This document shows, piece by piece, positions 1 to 7,244 of a DNA stretch of 12,821 nt (position 1 is its first letter; each line of letters begins with the position of its first letter). The stretch comes from JAULUH01 sp032111745 (GTDB lineage: Bacteria > Chloroflexota > Anaerolineae > JAAEKA01), in contig JAULUH010000317.1 of NCBI GenBank assembly GCA_032111745.1, forward strand, positions 1-12,821. Direction: 5' to 3'. The notes beneath the pieces were generated by a model. The model was not told the origin of the DNA. It saw only the letters and a list, made by a program, of their open reading frames with translations, and did no database searches. A program made the position numbers and the translations under genes.

Positions 1-2416
1 GGGCCATGGCCGGCGGCGCCTTGGGCACCTGGTCCCCGGCTATGCGGGAGGCGTAGCGCAGGAGGGTATAGATGCCCAGGCCGGCCATGGCAAACACGGT
101 GATCTCGATCAGCGTGTCGAAGGCCCGGAAATCGACCACGATCGCGCCGACTATATCGGTAGCGCCGGTCAGGGTCTTGGCGTTGGCCTCGTAGTAAGGA
201 GTAGCGAGGCTGGCCCGCGGGCGGGAGGCCAGGGCGGCCAGGGTCAGAAAGCCCATCACCAGGCCGGAGCCGACTGCGATCAGCCCGTCGCGGGCCAGGC
301 CGGGTCCACTGCGCTGCCGCGCGATCAGGCCGGCCGCATAACGCTGGGCGCGGGGCAGGCGGGTAAGGGAAAGCACCAGGATGACCATGGCCAGGATGTC
401 CACCACGATCTGCACCAGGGCCACATCCGGTGCAGGCTCCAGGACCATCAAGATGGCGATGGCCAGGCCGGAGGCACCCAGTGCCAGCACCGCCGCAAAA
501 TCCCGCTGCAGGACAATGGTGGCGATCGCCGCACCCACCACGACCATGGCGGCAAAGATGCGCAGCACGGCCACCTCGCCGTTGAAACTGAACTCCGGCG
601 CGTCCAGGTGATAGGCCGGGCTCCACAACGGTGTGCCCGAAAGGGCGACGGCCGCGACCAGCAGCGCCAGCACACTGGCGAACATGATGGACAGATAAGT
701 GCGCAGCTTGCCGCCCTGCAGCCGGGTCGCCCAGCAGGCCAGCCGGTCGATCCCGGCCAGCACAGCCAGATAGAGCTGCTGCAAACCCCAGCGCTCGCTG
801 GTGCGCATCATCAGGCCGCGCACCCGGTCCCGGAACAGGAAGATGGCCAGACCAGTGCTGATGGCCATGATGGACAGGACTAGCGGTGCGTTGAGGCCGG
901 TCCACAGGGCCAGGGAAACCTTGACCTTCTCCCCGTAGGCCGCCTGGGCCGCGCCGGCCAGGAAATCGGCCAGGAACTGCGGCTCCGGCGCCAGTCCAAA
1001 GGTGAGGGACAGTGCGGCGGGAATGGCCGGCGCCAGCAACATCCCCCACGGGGCCTCGTGGGCATGGATCGACGGGTCACGGGTCCGGCCGAGAAAGGTG
1101 TCCCAGACGAACAATCCAGCCTGGGCTAGCAGGAGCGCGCCGGCCAGAACCGCGGCCAGGGCCATCAGGTTGCCGGCGATGGCCGGCAAGCCGGGGTGCA
1201 AAGAGGTCGCCAGCAGGGTTTCCTTGGCCAGGAAGCCGAACAGCGGCGGTAGGCCGGCCATGGACAGCCCGGCCACGGCGGCAATCACGAAGGACACCGG
1301 CATCGCCCGGCGCAGCCCGCCCAGCCGGCGCAGGTCACGGGTTCCGGTCTCGTGGTCCACGATACCGGCCACCATGAAGAGGGCGCTCTTGTACAGGGCG
1401 TGGGCAACCACGCTGATCACCAGGGCTTTGAAAGCGATCTCGATGTCCTGGCCGATCATAGCCATCATGACTCCCAGCTGGCTGACGGTGGAATAGGCCA
1501 GCAGGGCCTTGAGATCGTTTTGCTTCAAGCCCAGGTATGCGCCCACCAGCATGGTGGCCAGGCCGAAGCCGGTCAACAGGTAGAACCAGAGGTCGGTGAA
1601 GCCCAGGGCCGGGTTCATGCGCGCCATGAGGTAGATGCCGGCCTTGACCATGGTAGCCGAGTGCAAGAAGGCACTGGCCGGGGTGGGGGCGGTCATGGCC
1701 CGGGGCAACCAGATGTGGGCGGGGAACTGGGCGCTCTTGGTGAAGGCACCGAAGGCGACCAGGCCCAACAGCACCGGGTAGAGCGCGCTGGCGCGCAGCG
1801 CGTCGCCGCTGGCAAGGATCGTCGAGAAGGTGGTGTCTCCGGCGACATAGGCGACCATGAGCAGGCCGCCCAGCAGGGCGATGCCTCCGCCGCCGGTGAT
1901 GAACAGTGCCTGGAAGGCCCCCTGGCGGGCCTCGGGATCCTTGGTCTTGTAGGCCACCAGCAGAAAGGACGTGATGCTGGTGGCCTCCCAGAAGATGAAC
2001 AGCGTGATGATATCGCCGGCCATGACCAATCCCAGCATGGCGGCCATGAACAGGAGCAGATAGGTCAGGAAGCGCCAGGCCGCCTGGTCGCCTTTGAAGT
2101 AGTAGCCAGTATAGATGACCACCAGGGTGCCGATGCCGGAGACCAGCAGGGCAAAGAGCGCGCTAAGATCGTCGAAGTAGAGGCTCAGGGGCAGGTCGAG
2201 GGCAGGGATCCAATCGACTTGCCAGGTAAGCTCCTCACCTGGACCGGGGACAAGGACGAGGAGCACCGCAAAAGCGGCCAGGGGTGACAGGGCGAGCAGC
2301 CAGCTCAGGCGGGTAATTGACAGGCGGCGATTGAGCGCTGGCAGGCCAAACAGGGCAGCCAGGGCACTTCCAGCAGCCACGAGGGCCAGGGGCAGGAGTA
2401 GGAATGCAGGAGTCAT
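1..2416 (-). CDS. mrpA: Mrp-type Na+/H+ antiporter subunit A (MrpA/MnhA), 3' end outside window
   Basis: The reading frame from ATG at 2416 is open to the left edge, giving 805 complete codons. Residues ~1-500 form a multi-pass ND5/NuoL-like proton-translocating domain. They contain the expected polar residues: E144 in FWEATS, K227 and H234 in TKSAQFPAHIWLP, H252 and K258 in HSATMVKAG, H339/K343 in AHALYKSALF, and K398 in GFLAKE. Residues ~655-690 (APDVALVQ...) match the MbhD/DUF4040 segment, and ~754-787 (VDFRAFDTLIEITV) match the MrpB/MbhE-like segment fused to long MrpA proteins. The family forms a hetero-oligomeric membrane complex exchanging cytoplasmic Na+ for H+. The start overlaps the preceding exchanger stop as ATGA, which indicates translational coupling. 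The rest of the mrp operon (B-G) should lie to the left. MrpA is favoured over complex I NuoL because of the C-terminal fused domains; a related MBH/MBX-type complex remains possible. Confidence 0.9.
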   Translation of the reverse strand, partial: MTPAFLLLPLALVAAGSALAALFGLPALNRRLSITRLSWLLALSPLAAFAVLLVLVPGPGEELTWQVDWIPALDLPLSLYFDDLSALFALLVSGIGTLVVIYTGYYFKGDQAAWRFLTYLLLFMAAMLGLVMAGDIITLFIFWEATSITSFLLVAYKTKDPEARQGAFQALFITGGGGIALLGGLLMVAYVAGDTTFSTILASGDALRASALYPVLLGLVAFGAFTKSAQFPAHIWLPRAMTAPTPASAFLHSATMVKAGIYLMARMNPALGFTDLWFYLLTGFGLATMLVGAYLGLKQNDLKALLAYSTVSQLGVMMAMIGQDIEIAFKALVISVVAHALYKSALFMVAGIVDHETGTRDLRRLGGLRRAMPVSFVIAAVAGLSMAGLPPLFGFLAKETLLATSLHPGLPAIAGNLMALAAVLAGALLLAQAGLFVWDTFLGRTRDPSIHAHEAPWGMLLAPAIPAALSLTFGLAPEPQFLADFLAGAAQAAYGEKVKVSLALWTGLNAPLVLSIMAISTGLAIFLFRDRVRGLMMRTSERWGLQQLYLAVLAGIDRLACWATRLQGGKLRTYLSIMFASVLALLVAAVALSGTPLWSPAYHLDAPEFSFNGEVAVLRIFAAMVVVGAAIATIVLQRDFAAVLALGASGLAIAILMVLEPAPDVALVQIVVDILAMVILVLSLTRLPRAQRYAAGLIARQRSGPGLARDGLIAVGSGLVMGFLTLAALASRPRASLATPYYEANAKTLTGATDIVGAIVVDFRAFDTLIEITVFAMAGLGIYTLLRYASRIAGDQVPKAPPAMA

Positions 2417-3576
2417 GCGCTGCGGTCGGAAGACGTTGGGCTGGAAGGCTCAACCAGGGATGCCTCCCCTGGCGTAGTGCTCAGGATGGCTGGCTTACGG
2501 TTGGCCCGGATCTCCCGCACGACCAGAATCCCCAGGGTCAGGGCCATCAAAGGCAGGACGAAGGCCAGCATGACGTTCGAGTAAATGGGCAGGGCGTCGT
2601 GCTGTGCCGAATCCAGCAGCAGATAGAGCACGTAACCAGCATAAAGCCCTATGAACAGCCAGCCCTCCCAGCGAGCGATGCGGAAGCCGGTGAAGAAGAT
2701 GGGCAGCGTCGCGACCGCCACGGCGATCATGATGGGAATGTCGAAGGCCAGGGCCTCGCGCGGCACGGCGACGCCGGTACGCGACAGGAGGGCTGTCAGG
2801 CCCAGCACGCCCATGATGTTGAAGATGTTGCTGCCGATGACGTTGCCCACGGCGATGTCGCGCTCCCCGCGCAGCGCCGCCATCACGGAGGTCGCTACCT
2901 CGGGCATGGAGGTGCCGGCCGCCACGATGGTCAGGCCGATGATCAGGTCGCTGACGCCCAAGGCCTGAGCGATGGCAGAGGCGGCGCCCACCAGCCAGCG
3001 GGAACCGAGAACCAGTAGGGCCAACCCACCTACGACCAGCCCCAGGTTGACGAGCCACTGCCCTGGCTGCTGGCGCGGGTTATCGCCGAACTCATCCGCA
3101 TACTCCTGCTGGATCTCGGCGCTCTCCCGGCGGCTCTGGCGGACGGAAAAGGCAGTATAGGCCAGCAGGCCAAGAAACATCAGCCCGCCTTCCAACCGCC
3201 CCAGACGGCCGTCTAGCCCTAACAAGTACACCAGGACAGACAGCCCAATCATCAGAGGCACCTCGAGGCGAACCAGCTGTTGGTGCACCACCAGGGGGAT
3301 GATGGCAGCGGACAGGCCGAGGATGAACAGGATATTGAAGATATTGCTGCCCACCACGTTGCCGAGGGCAATGTCGCCACTGCCGGACAGGGCCGATTGC
3401 AGGGAGACGGCCAGCTCCGGCGAGCTGGTGCCGAAGGCTACCACGGTGAGACCGATGACCAGAGGCGAGACGCCAAAGGCCGCAGCCAGCCGGGAGGCGC
3501 CCCGCACCAACAGCTCGGCACCGACGATCAGAAGGATGAGGCCAGCAAGCAGCGTGAGAAGGGTGGGTATAGTCAT
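2413..3576 (-). CDS. CaCA-family cation/Ca2+ exchanger, downstream copy of a tandem pair
   Basis: This 387-residue, roughly ten-helix membrane protein has the two inverted alpha-repeats of the Ca2+:cation antiporter family (YrbG/NCX type). Alpha-1 is GTSSPE at 49-54 with GSNIFN at 76-81; alpha-2 is GTSMPE at 221-226 with GSNIFN at 248-253. T50, S51, E54, S77 and N81 fall at the same numbers as the ion ligands of archaeal NCX_Mj, while the alpha-2 position equivalent to its D240 is N253. The predicted role is Ca2+ export driven by Na+ or H+ entry. A soluble loop (~145-172, acidic and basic) separates the halves, and the C-terminus is a Ser/Pro-rich tail. The start is 5 nt after the stop of the upstream paralogue without a clear Shine-Dalgarno, so translation probably depends on coupling. 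Its TGA overlaps the mrpA ATG. The transported ions cannot be read from sequence alone. Confidence 0.9.
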   Translation of the reverse strand: MTIPTLLTLLAGLILLIVGAELLVRGASRLAAAFGVSPLVIGLTVVAFGTSSPELAVSLQSALSGSGDIALGNVVGSNIFNILFILGLSAAIIPLVVHQQLVRLEVPLMIGLSVLVYLLGLDGRLGRLEGGLMFLGLLAYTAFSVRQSRRESAEIQQEYADEFGDNPRQQPGQWLVNLGLVVGGLALLVLGSRWLVGAASAIAQALGVSDLIIGLTIVAAGTSMPEVATSVMAALRGERDIAVGNVIGSNIFNIMGVLGLTALLSRTGVAVPREALAFDIPIMIAVAVATLPIFFTGFRIARWEGWLFIGLYAGYVLYLLLDSAQHDALPIYSNVMLAFVLPLMALTLGILVVREIRANRKPAILSTTPGEASLVEPSSPTSSDRSA

Positions 3577-3581
3577 CGAGG

Positions 3582-4736
3582 CTATGCTGACGGGTTCGGG
3601 TCAGATGGCCCAGCGGCGGACGTCTCCGTGGGCACGGGTTCAGGGAGAACAACCTTGCGGTGAGCCCGGATCTCCCGCACCACCAGTACCCCCAGGGTGA
3701 GGGCCAGCAGGGGCAGCACAAAGGCCAGCATGACGTTCGAGTAGAGGGGCAGGGCGTCGTGCTGCGTGGCATCCAGCAGCAGGTAGAGCGCGTAGCCGGC
3801 GTAGAGCGCCAGGAACAGCCAGCCCTCCCAGCGAGCGATGCGGAAACCGGTGAAGAAGATGGGCAACGCCGCTATGGCCACTGCGATCATGATAGGGATG
3901 TCGAAGGCCAGAGCCTCGCGCGGTACGGCAACCCCGTTACGGGCCGCCAGCGCGGTCAGGCCAAGCACACTGAGGATGTTGAAAATGTTGCTGCCGATAG
4001 CATTGCCCACAGCAATATCCCGCTCCCCGCGCAGGGCTGCCATCACAGAGGTAGCTACCTCGGGCATGGAGGTGCCCGCGGCCACAATAGTCAAGCCGAT
4101 GATCAGGTCACTAACGCCCAAAGCCCGAGCGATGTCCGTCGCACTGTCCACCTCCCAACGCGCTCCCTGCACCAACATGGTGAAACCCACGGCCACCAGC
4201 GCCAGGTTGACGAGCAATTGGCCCGGCCGCTGGCGCTGGCCATCGCCGAACTCATCCGCATACTCCTGCCGGATCTCGGCGCTCTCCTGGCGACTCTGGC
4301 GGATGGAGAAGGCGAGGTATGCCAGCAAACCGGCGAACATCAAGCCGCCTTCAAGGCGCCCAATACGGCCATCCAAGCCCAGCACATAGACTAGGATCGA
4401 CAGGCCGATGACCAGGGGCACTTCCAGCCGTACCAACTGTTGGTGCACCACCAGGGGAATCAGGGCCGCGGACAGGCCGATGATGACCAAGATGTTGAAG
4501 ATGTTGCTGCCGACTACATTGCCCAGGGCGATGTCGCCACTGCCGGACAGGGCCGATTGCAGGGAGACGGCCAGCTCTGGCGAACTGGTGCCAAAGGCCA
4601 CCACGGTCAGCCCGATGACAAGAGGGGATATGCCTACGGCCGCGGCCAGGCGAGAGGCACCTCGCACCAGCAGCTCGGCACCGAGGATCAGGAGGGCGAG
4701 GCCGCCAATCAGCGTCAGAAGTGTTGCAGGAGTCAT
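3582..4736 (-). CDS. CaCA-family cation/Ca2+ exchanger, upstream copy of a tandem pair
   Basis: This 384-residue protein is very similar over most of its length to the exchanger immediately downstream, with identical alpha-repeat signatures (GTSSPE 49-54, GSNIFN 76-81, GTSMPE 221-226 and a second GSNIFN). It is clearly a tandem duplicate. The main divergence lies just before alpha-2, around 178-204. Here this copy reads GARWEVDSATDIA, with acidic E195, D197 and D201, where the downstream copy has neutral or hydrophobic residues. The C-terminal tail after ~365 also differs. It is the first gene of the operon. ATG at 4736 aligns with the paralogue's N-terminus, but I see no good Shine-Dalgarno. 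An extended -10 element lies about 65 nt upstream. The expected role is Na+- or H+-coupled Ca2+ extrusion at the cytoplasmic membrane. A heterodimer or a division of labour with the second copy is inference. Confidence 0.9.
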   Translation of the reverse strand: MTPATLLTLIGGLALLILGAELLVRGASRLAAAVGISPLVIGLTVVAFGTSSPELAVSLQSALSGSGDIALGNVVGSNIFNILVIIGLSAALIPLVVHQQLVRLEVPLVIGLSILVYVLGLDGRIGRLEGGLMFAGLLAYLAFSIRQSRQESAEIRQEYADEFGDGQRQRPGQLLVNLALVAVGFTMLVQGARWEVDSATDIARALGVSDLIIGLTIVAAGTSMPEVATSVMAALRGERDIAVGNAIGSNIFNILSVLGLTALAARNGVAVPREALAFDIPIMIAVAIAALPIFFTGFRIARWEGWLFLALYAGYALYLLLDATQHDALPLYSNVMLAFVLPLLALTLGVLVVREIRAHRKVVLPEPVPTETSAAGPSDPNPSA

Positions 4737-4801
4737 CGATAACCGCTCAAAATGGAAGCATCAGTTGGCTGCCGGTACAGGCCGGTGGGCATCGAGAACT
4801 G

Positions 4802-4810
4802 AGTATAACA
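4802..4810 (-). promoter_or_regulatory. Extended -10 promoter for the exchanger-mrp operon
   Basis: On the minus strand this reads TGT followed by TATACT, a near-consensus sigma-70-type extended -10. It would give a transcript start near 4795 and a leader of about 58 nt before the exchanger ATG at 4736. No good -35 box is seen. The expected -35 region instead holds the inverted repeat GCCCG-AA-CGGGC (4818-4829), which could be an operator. The rest of 4737-5014 has no recognisable gene. Confidence 0.45.
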
Positions 4811-4950
4811 CGACCATGCCCGAACGGGCCAGATCCAGCCGGCAAGTCGAGTCAGCACGTGGGACTTGATTCTAGATGACTGCGATAGAGGCTGGTGGGC
4901 ACGGGGATGCTATGAAGCCGTGACAACGTGGCACACATCCTGACATAAGT

Positions 4951-4986
4951 AACGGCCCACCCGACCAGTGAAGCGGGTGGGCCGTT
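4951..4986 (-). terminator. Hairpin terminator of the metallopeptidase gene
   Basis: There is a perfect 13-bp stem (AACGGCCCACCCG at 4951-4963 with its complement at 4974-4986) and a 10-nt loop. It lies 28 nt past the stop codon of the minus-strand metallopeptidase gene. The transcript after the stem reads ACTTATG, so the U-tract is poor. The stem strength and its position between two minus-strand transcription units still favour a terminator. It would also insulate the exchanger operon from read-through. Confidence 0.7.
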
Positions 4987-5014
4987 GGCCTAGGGCCTGA
5001 TATCGCTGCCAGTG

Positions 5015-5713
5015 CTACTCCCGGCTGGAGCCGGTCAGGAGCAAGACATAGTAGAGCAAGGTCGAGACCGCCTGCACGGCTGCAGCTACGTAGGTCAGGG
5101 CCGCCGCGTTAAGGACCGCATTGACGCCGCTCATCTCCTGGGGAAACAGGATGCTCTCAGCCACCAGCTGCTGTTTGGCCCGCTTGCTGGCGTCGAATTC
5201 CACAGGCAGTGTAACCACCGAGAACAGAGCCACGCCGGCGAACAGGGCCACGCCAACCCAGGCCAGGGTCTGGCCCAACACGCCGGCCAGGAAGAAGCCG
5301 ACCATGAAGATGATCGGGCCCAGCCAGCTGCCGATCTGCACTGTGGGCACCATGGCACTGCGCAAGGCCAGCATATTGTAGCCCTGCTGGTGCTGTAGCG
5401 CGTGGCCAGCCTCGTGCGCGGCCACGCCCGCGGCCGACAGGCTGTTGCCATTGTAGACCTCGGAGCTTAGCCGCAGAGCCCGCTGCCGAGGGTCGTAGTG
5501 GTCGCTGAGCAGCCCATCGGTGCGCTCCACCGGCACCTCTGCCAGGCCGTTCCGATCAAGAATGCGCCGGGCCACCTGGGCCCCGGTCATGCCAGTGCTC
5601 GTGGGCACCTTGGCGTATTTGCTGAATGCTGATCGTACCTTGAACTGGGCCCAGATACCCAGGGCCAGCGCCGGAAGGCTGATCAGGATGTAGAGCATGT
5701 AGCCCTCAAACAT
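5015..5713 (-). CDS. Membrane zinc metallopeptidase, YugP family
   Basis: This 232-residue protein matches the YugP-type neutral zinc metallopeptidase family (Zn_peptidase_2) in length and layout. It has an N-terminal membrane segment at ~4-22, the zinc motif HEAGH at 100-104 (ligands H100 and H104, catalytic E101), and hydrophobic segments at ~125-168 and ~198-226. A conserved-looking LPVEFDASKRA (E172) after the second helix may supply the third zinc ligand. The upstream SDHYDP (70-75) is also typical. ATG at 5713 is chosen because it follows GAGGT at 5718-5722. A longer frame begins at 5758 but adds 15 residues with no hydrophobic or conserved character. Members are thought to act at the membrane, with poorly known substrates. 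The gene stands alone, facing away from the pdh operon and closed by a strong hairpin. Confidence 0.9.
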   Translation of the reverse strand: MFEGYMLYILISLPALALGIWAQFKVRSAFSKYAKVPTSTGMTGAQVARRILDRNGLAEVPVERTDGLLSDHYDPRQRALRLSSEVYNGNSLSAAGVAAHEAGHALQHQQGYNMLALRSAMVPTVQIGSWLGPIIFMVGFFLAGVLGQTLAWVGVALFAGVALFSVVTLPVEFDASKRAKQQLVAESILFPQEMSGVNAVLNAAALTYVAAAVQAVSTLLYYVLLLTGSSRE

Positions 5714-5791
5714 TGTTACCTCGTTCTCGTCTGGGTTACACAGAGCAGCGCTCGGCACGCCGCTCGGATCATCAAGCCACTTGTTGTCAAA

Positions 5792-5831
5792 AGGCCGGCA
5801 CCACGCTCAGGGTTGGGCGGTGTGCCGGCCT
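5792..5831 (-). other. Hairpin in the metallopeptidase leader, possible attenuator
   Basis: Perfect 10-bp arms (AGGCCGGCAC at 5792-5801, GTGCCGGCCT at 5822-5831) flank a 20-nt loop. Read on the minus strand, the stem is followed directly by TTTTGAC, so it looks like a weak intrinsic terminator 78 nt upstream of the metallopeptidase start. There is no minus-strand gene above it to terminate, so a leader or attenuator role is more likely than an operon end. Function is inferred. Confidence 0.4.
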
Positions 5832-5923
5832 AATCTGCATCCGGTGCCTTCTCCCTTATCCGCCCGCCCTGCTTTGGCGGGAGAAGCACTCCTCTTGTAT
5901 TCTGACTAAGTTCTGTTTTGTTT

Positions 5924-5946
5924 TTGTCTATATTTTGGCTAGACAA
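5924..5946. promoter_or_regulatory. Inverted repeat TTGTCTA-N9-TAGACAA, candidate operator
   Basis: Perfect 7-bp arms at 5924-5930 and 5940-5946 are separated by nine bases in a locally AT-rich stretch of the divergent intergenic region. On the minus strand a possible extended -10 (TGG then TATTGT, 5951-5943) overlaps the right arm. A repressor bound here would cover the start of metallopeptidase transcription. The promoter match is only moderate and no regulator gene is nearby. Confidence 0.35.
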
Positions 5947-5990
5947 TACCACGGCTTTTCGCCTTTGTCAAGGGGCATGGGCGAGATTCT

Positions 5991-6011
5991 TGTTAGAGTT
6001 GTGTTAGAGTT
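5991..6011 (+). promoter_or_regulatory. Direct repeat TGTTAGAGTT x2 with 11-bp period
   Basis: The 10-bp word TGTTAGAGTT occurs at 5991-6000 and again at 6002-6011, one helical turn apart. Two direct half-sites at 11-bp spacing are the pattern bound by OmpR/PhoB-type response regulators. It lies about 70 bp upstream of the first candidate pdh promoter, a plausible activator position. No cognate regulator is visible in the window. Confidence 0.35.
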
Positions 6012-6079
6012 CTCCCGGCTTGCCAGCCCAAAGCCCTATGCCTGCGGCCGGCCGCATTTGGGGCGCGACCGTGCTCATG

Positions 6080-6088
6080 TGGTACAAT
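6080..6088 (+). promoter_or_regulatory. Extended -10 promoter P1 of the pdh operon
   Basis: The sequence TGG-TACAAT sits in the context TGTGGTACAATG, a good extended -10. A weak -35 (TTGGGG, 6058-6063) would need a long 19-bp spacer. The transcript would have a leader of about 150 nt before pdhA. Nothing else gene-like is seen between 5714 and 6243. Confidence 0.45.
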
Positions 6089-6162
6089 GTGATGCCGCCC
6101 CCCCAAAGGGTCAACGTCCCACGAAAAAAGTAACTGACTCCCCACATGCGCTGCGGCCTGTG

Positions 6163-6171
6163 TGGTAGAAT
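6163..6171 (+). promoter_or_regulatory. Extended -10 promoter P2 of the pdh operon
   Basis: The sequence TGG-TAGAAT sits in the context TGTGGTAGAATG and differs by one base from the upstream candidate promoter over 12 bases. The transcript start would be near 6178, about 66 nt before the pdhA ATG. No -35 box is evident, which extended -10 promoters can tolerate. Confidence 0.45.
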
Positions 6172-6243
6172 GAGAAAGTTGGACTGCGACAAAGGGCATC
6201 GCGTGTTGCCCGGGCACAGCACTTGTGTAAGGAGGTTTTGGTA

Positions 6244-7221
6244 ATGAGCGATCTGTCACGCGACCGGCTGCTGGAGCTGTACCGGCAGATGGTCCTGATC
6301 CGGCGCTTCGAGGAGAAGGCCGCCGAGGCATACACGGCAGGCAAGATCGGCGGGTTCCTGCACCTGTACATCGGCGAGGAAGCCATTGCCGTCGGGGCTT
6401 GTGCGGCCATGCAGCCCAAGGACCACATGTTCACAGCCTACCGTGACCACGGCTGGGCCATCGCCCGGGGCCTCGATCCACGCCGGGTCATGGCGGAGAT
6501 GTTTGGCAAGGCCACGGGCGTGGTGGGTGGCAAGGGCGGTTCCATGCACATGGCCAGTGCGGAGCACCATTATTGGGGCGGCCACGCCATCGTCGGTGCA
6601 CATCTCCCCCTGGCCGCAGGGGTCGGCCTGGCCATTCGCTACGAAAACAAGGACGAGGCCGTGGTGTGTTCCTTTGGGGATGGCTCCACCAACATCGGCT
6701 ATTTCCACGAATCGGTCAACCTGTCCGCAGTCTGGGACTTGCCGGTGGTATGGCTGGTGGAGAATAACCAGTATGGCATGGGCACCGAGGTCAGCCGCGC
6801 GTCGGCTGTGAAGACCATCTCGGAAAAGGGCCGCGCCTACGACATCGCCTACAAGACGGTCAACGGCCAGGACCTGCTGGAGATGGTTGAGGCGATGCAC
6901 GAAGCGCTGGAGCACGCGCGCACCAAGGGCCCGTACCTGCTGGAGGCCATGACCTATCGCTATTCCGGCCACTCCATGGGCGATCCGGAGCGCTATCGCA
7001 GCAAGGCCGAGATCGATAGCTGGCGCTCCCGCGATCCCATCCTGCGCTTCGCCAAGCATCTCACCGACAACCAGCTGGCCGGCGAGGCCAGCCTGACCGA
7101 GATCGACGCCTCTGTGGGGGAACAGATCGAGGAGGTGATGCGCTTCGCCGATGAGAGCCCGGAGCCGGAAGACGCCGCGTTGTGCGAGTTCGTCTACGTC
7201 AACCCCCAGGGCCATCGCTAG
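6244..7221 (+). CDS. pdhA: Pyruvate dehydrogenase E1 component, alpha subunit
   Basis: This 325-residue protein is the thiamine diphosphate-binding subunit of a 2-oxoacid dehydrogenase E1 heterotetramer, which decarboxylates pyruvate and passes the acetyl group to E2. The ThDP/Mg2+ motif is GDGSTN at 145-150 through ENN at 173-175. The N-terminal GFLHLYIGEEA (37-47), the YRDHG motif near 66-70, GGKGGSMHM (95-103) and the YRYSGHSMGDPERYR loop (~247-262) are typical of the bacterial PdhA group. ATG at 6244 is chosen over an upstream ATG at 6223 because AAGGAGGT (6229-6236) lies 7 nt before it and the protein then starts at the conserved N-terminus. It is first of three cotranscribed genes. An acetoin or branched-chain 2-oxoacid dehydrogenase is the main alternative; motif detail favours pyruvate. 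Confidence 0.9.
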   Translation: MSDLSRDRLLELYRQMVLIRRFEEKAAEAYTAGKIGGFLHLYIGEEAIAVGACAAMQPKDHMFTAYRDHGWAIARGLDPRRVMAEMFGKATGVVGGKGGSMHMASAEHHYWGGHAIVGAHLPLAAGVGLAIRYENKDEAVVCSFGDGSTNIGYFHESVNLSAVWDLPVVWLVENNQYGMGTEVSRASAVKTISEKGRAYDIAYKTVNGQDLLEMVEAMHEALEHARTKGPYLLEAMTYRYSGHSMGDPERYRSKAEIDSWRSRDPILRFAKHLTDNQLAGEASLTEIDASVGEQIEEVMRFADESPEPEDAALCEFVYVNPQGHR

Positions 7222-7244
7222 AGCCAACACGGAGGACAACCACA

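Noticed and set aside
1352..2287. 311-codon plus-strand open frame
   Set aside because: It is antisense to mrpA, whose minus-strand frame is continuous and has all family motifs. The His/Gln/Gly-rich product looks like an antisense shadow.
5714..5758. Longer start for the YugP-type peptidase at 5758
   Set aside because: The added residues are not family-like, and a clear GAGGT precedes the internal ATG at 5713.
5713..6168. 151-codon plus-strand frame in the divergent intergenic region
   Set aside because: The product has mixed low-complexity composition, no Shine-Dalgarno and no recognisable family. It spans the candidate promoters and hairpin, so it is probably not expressed.
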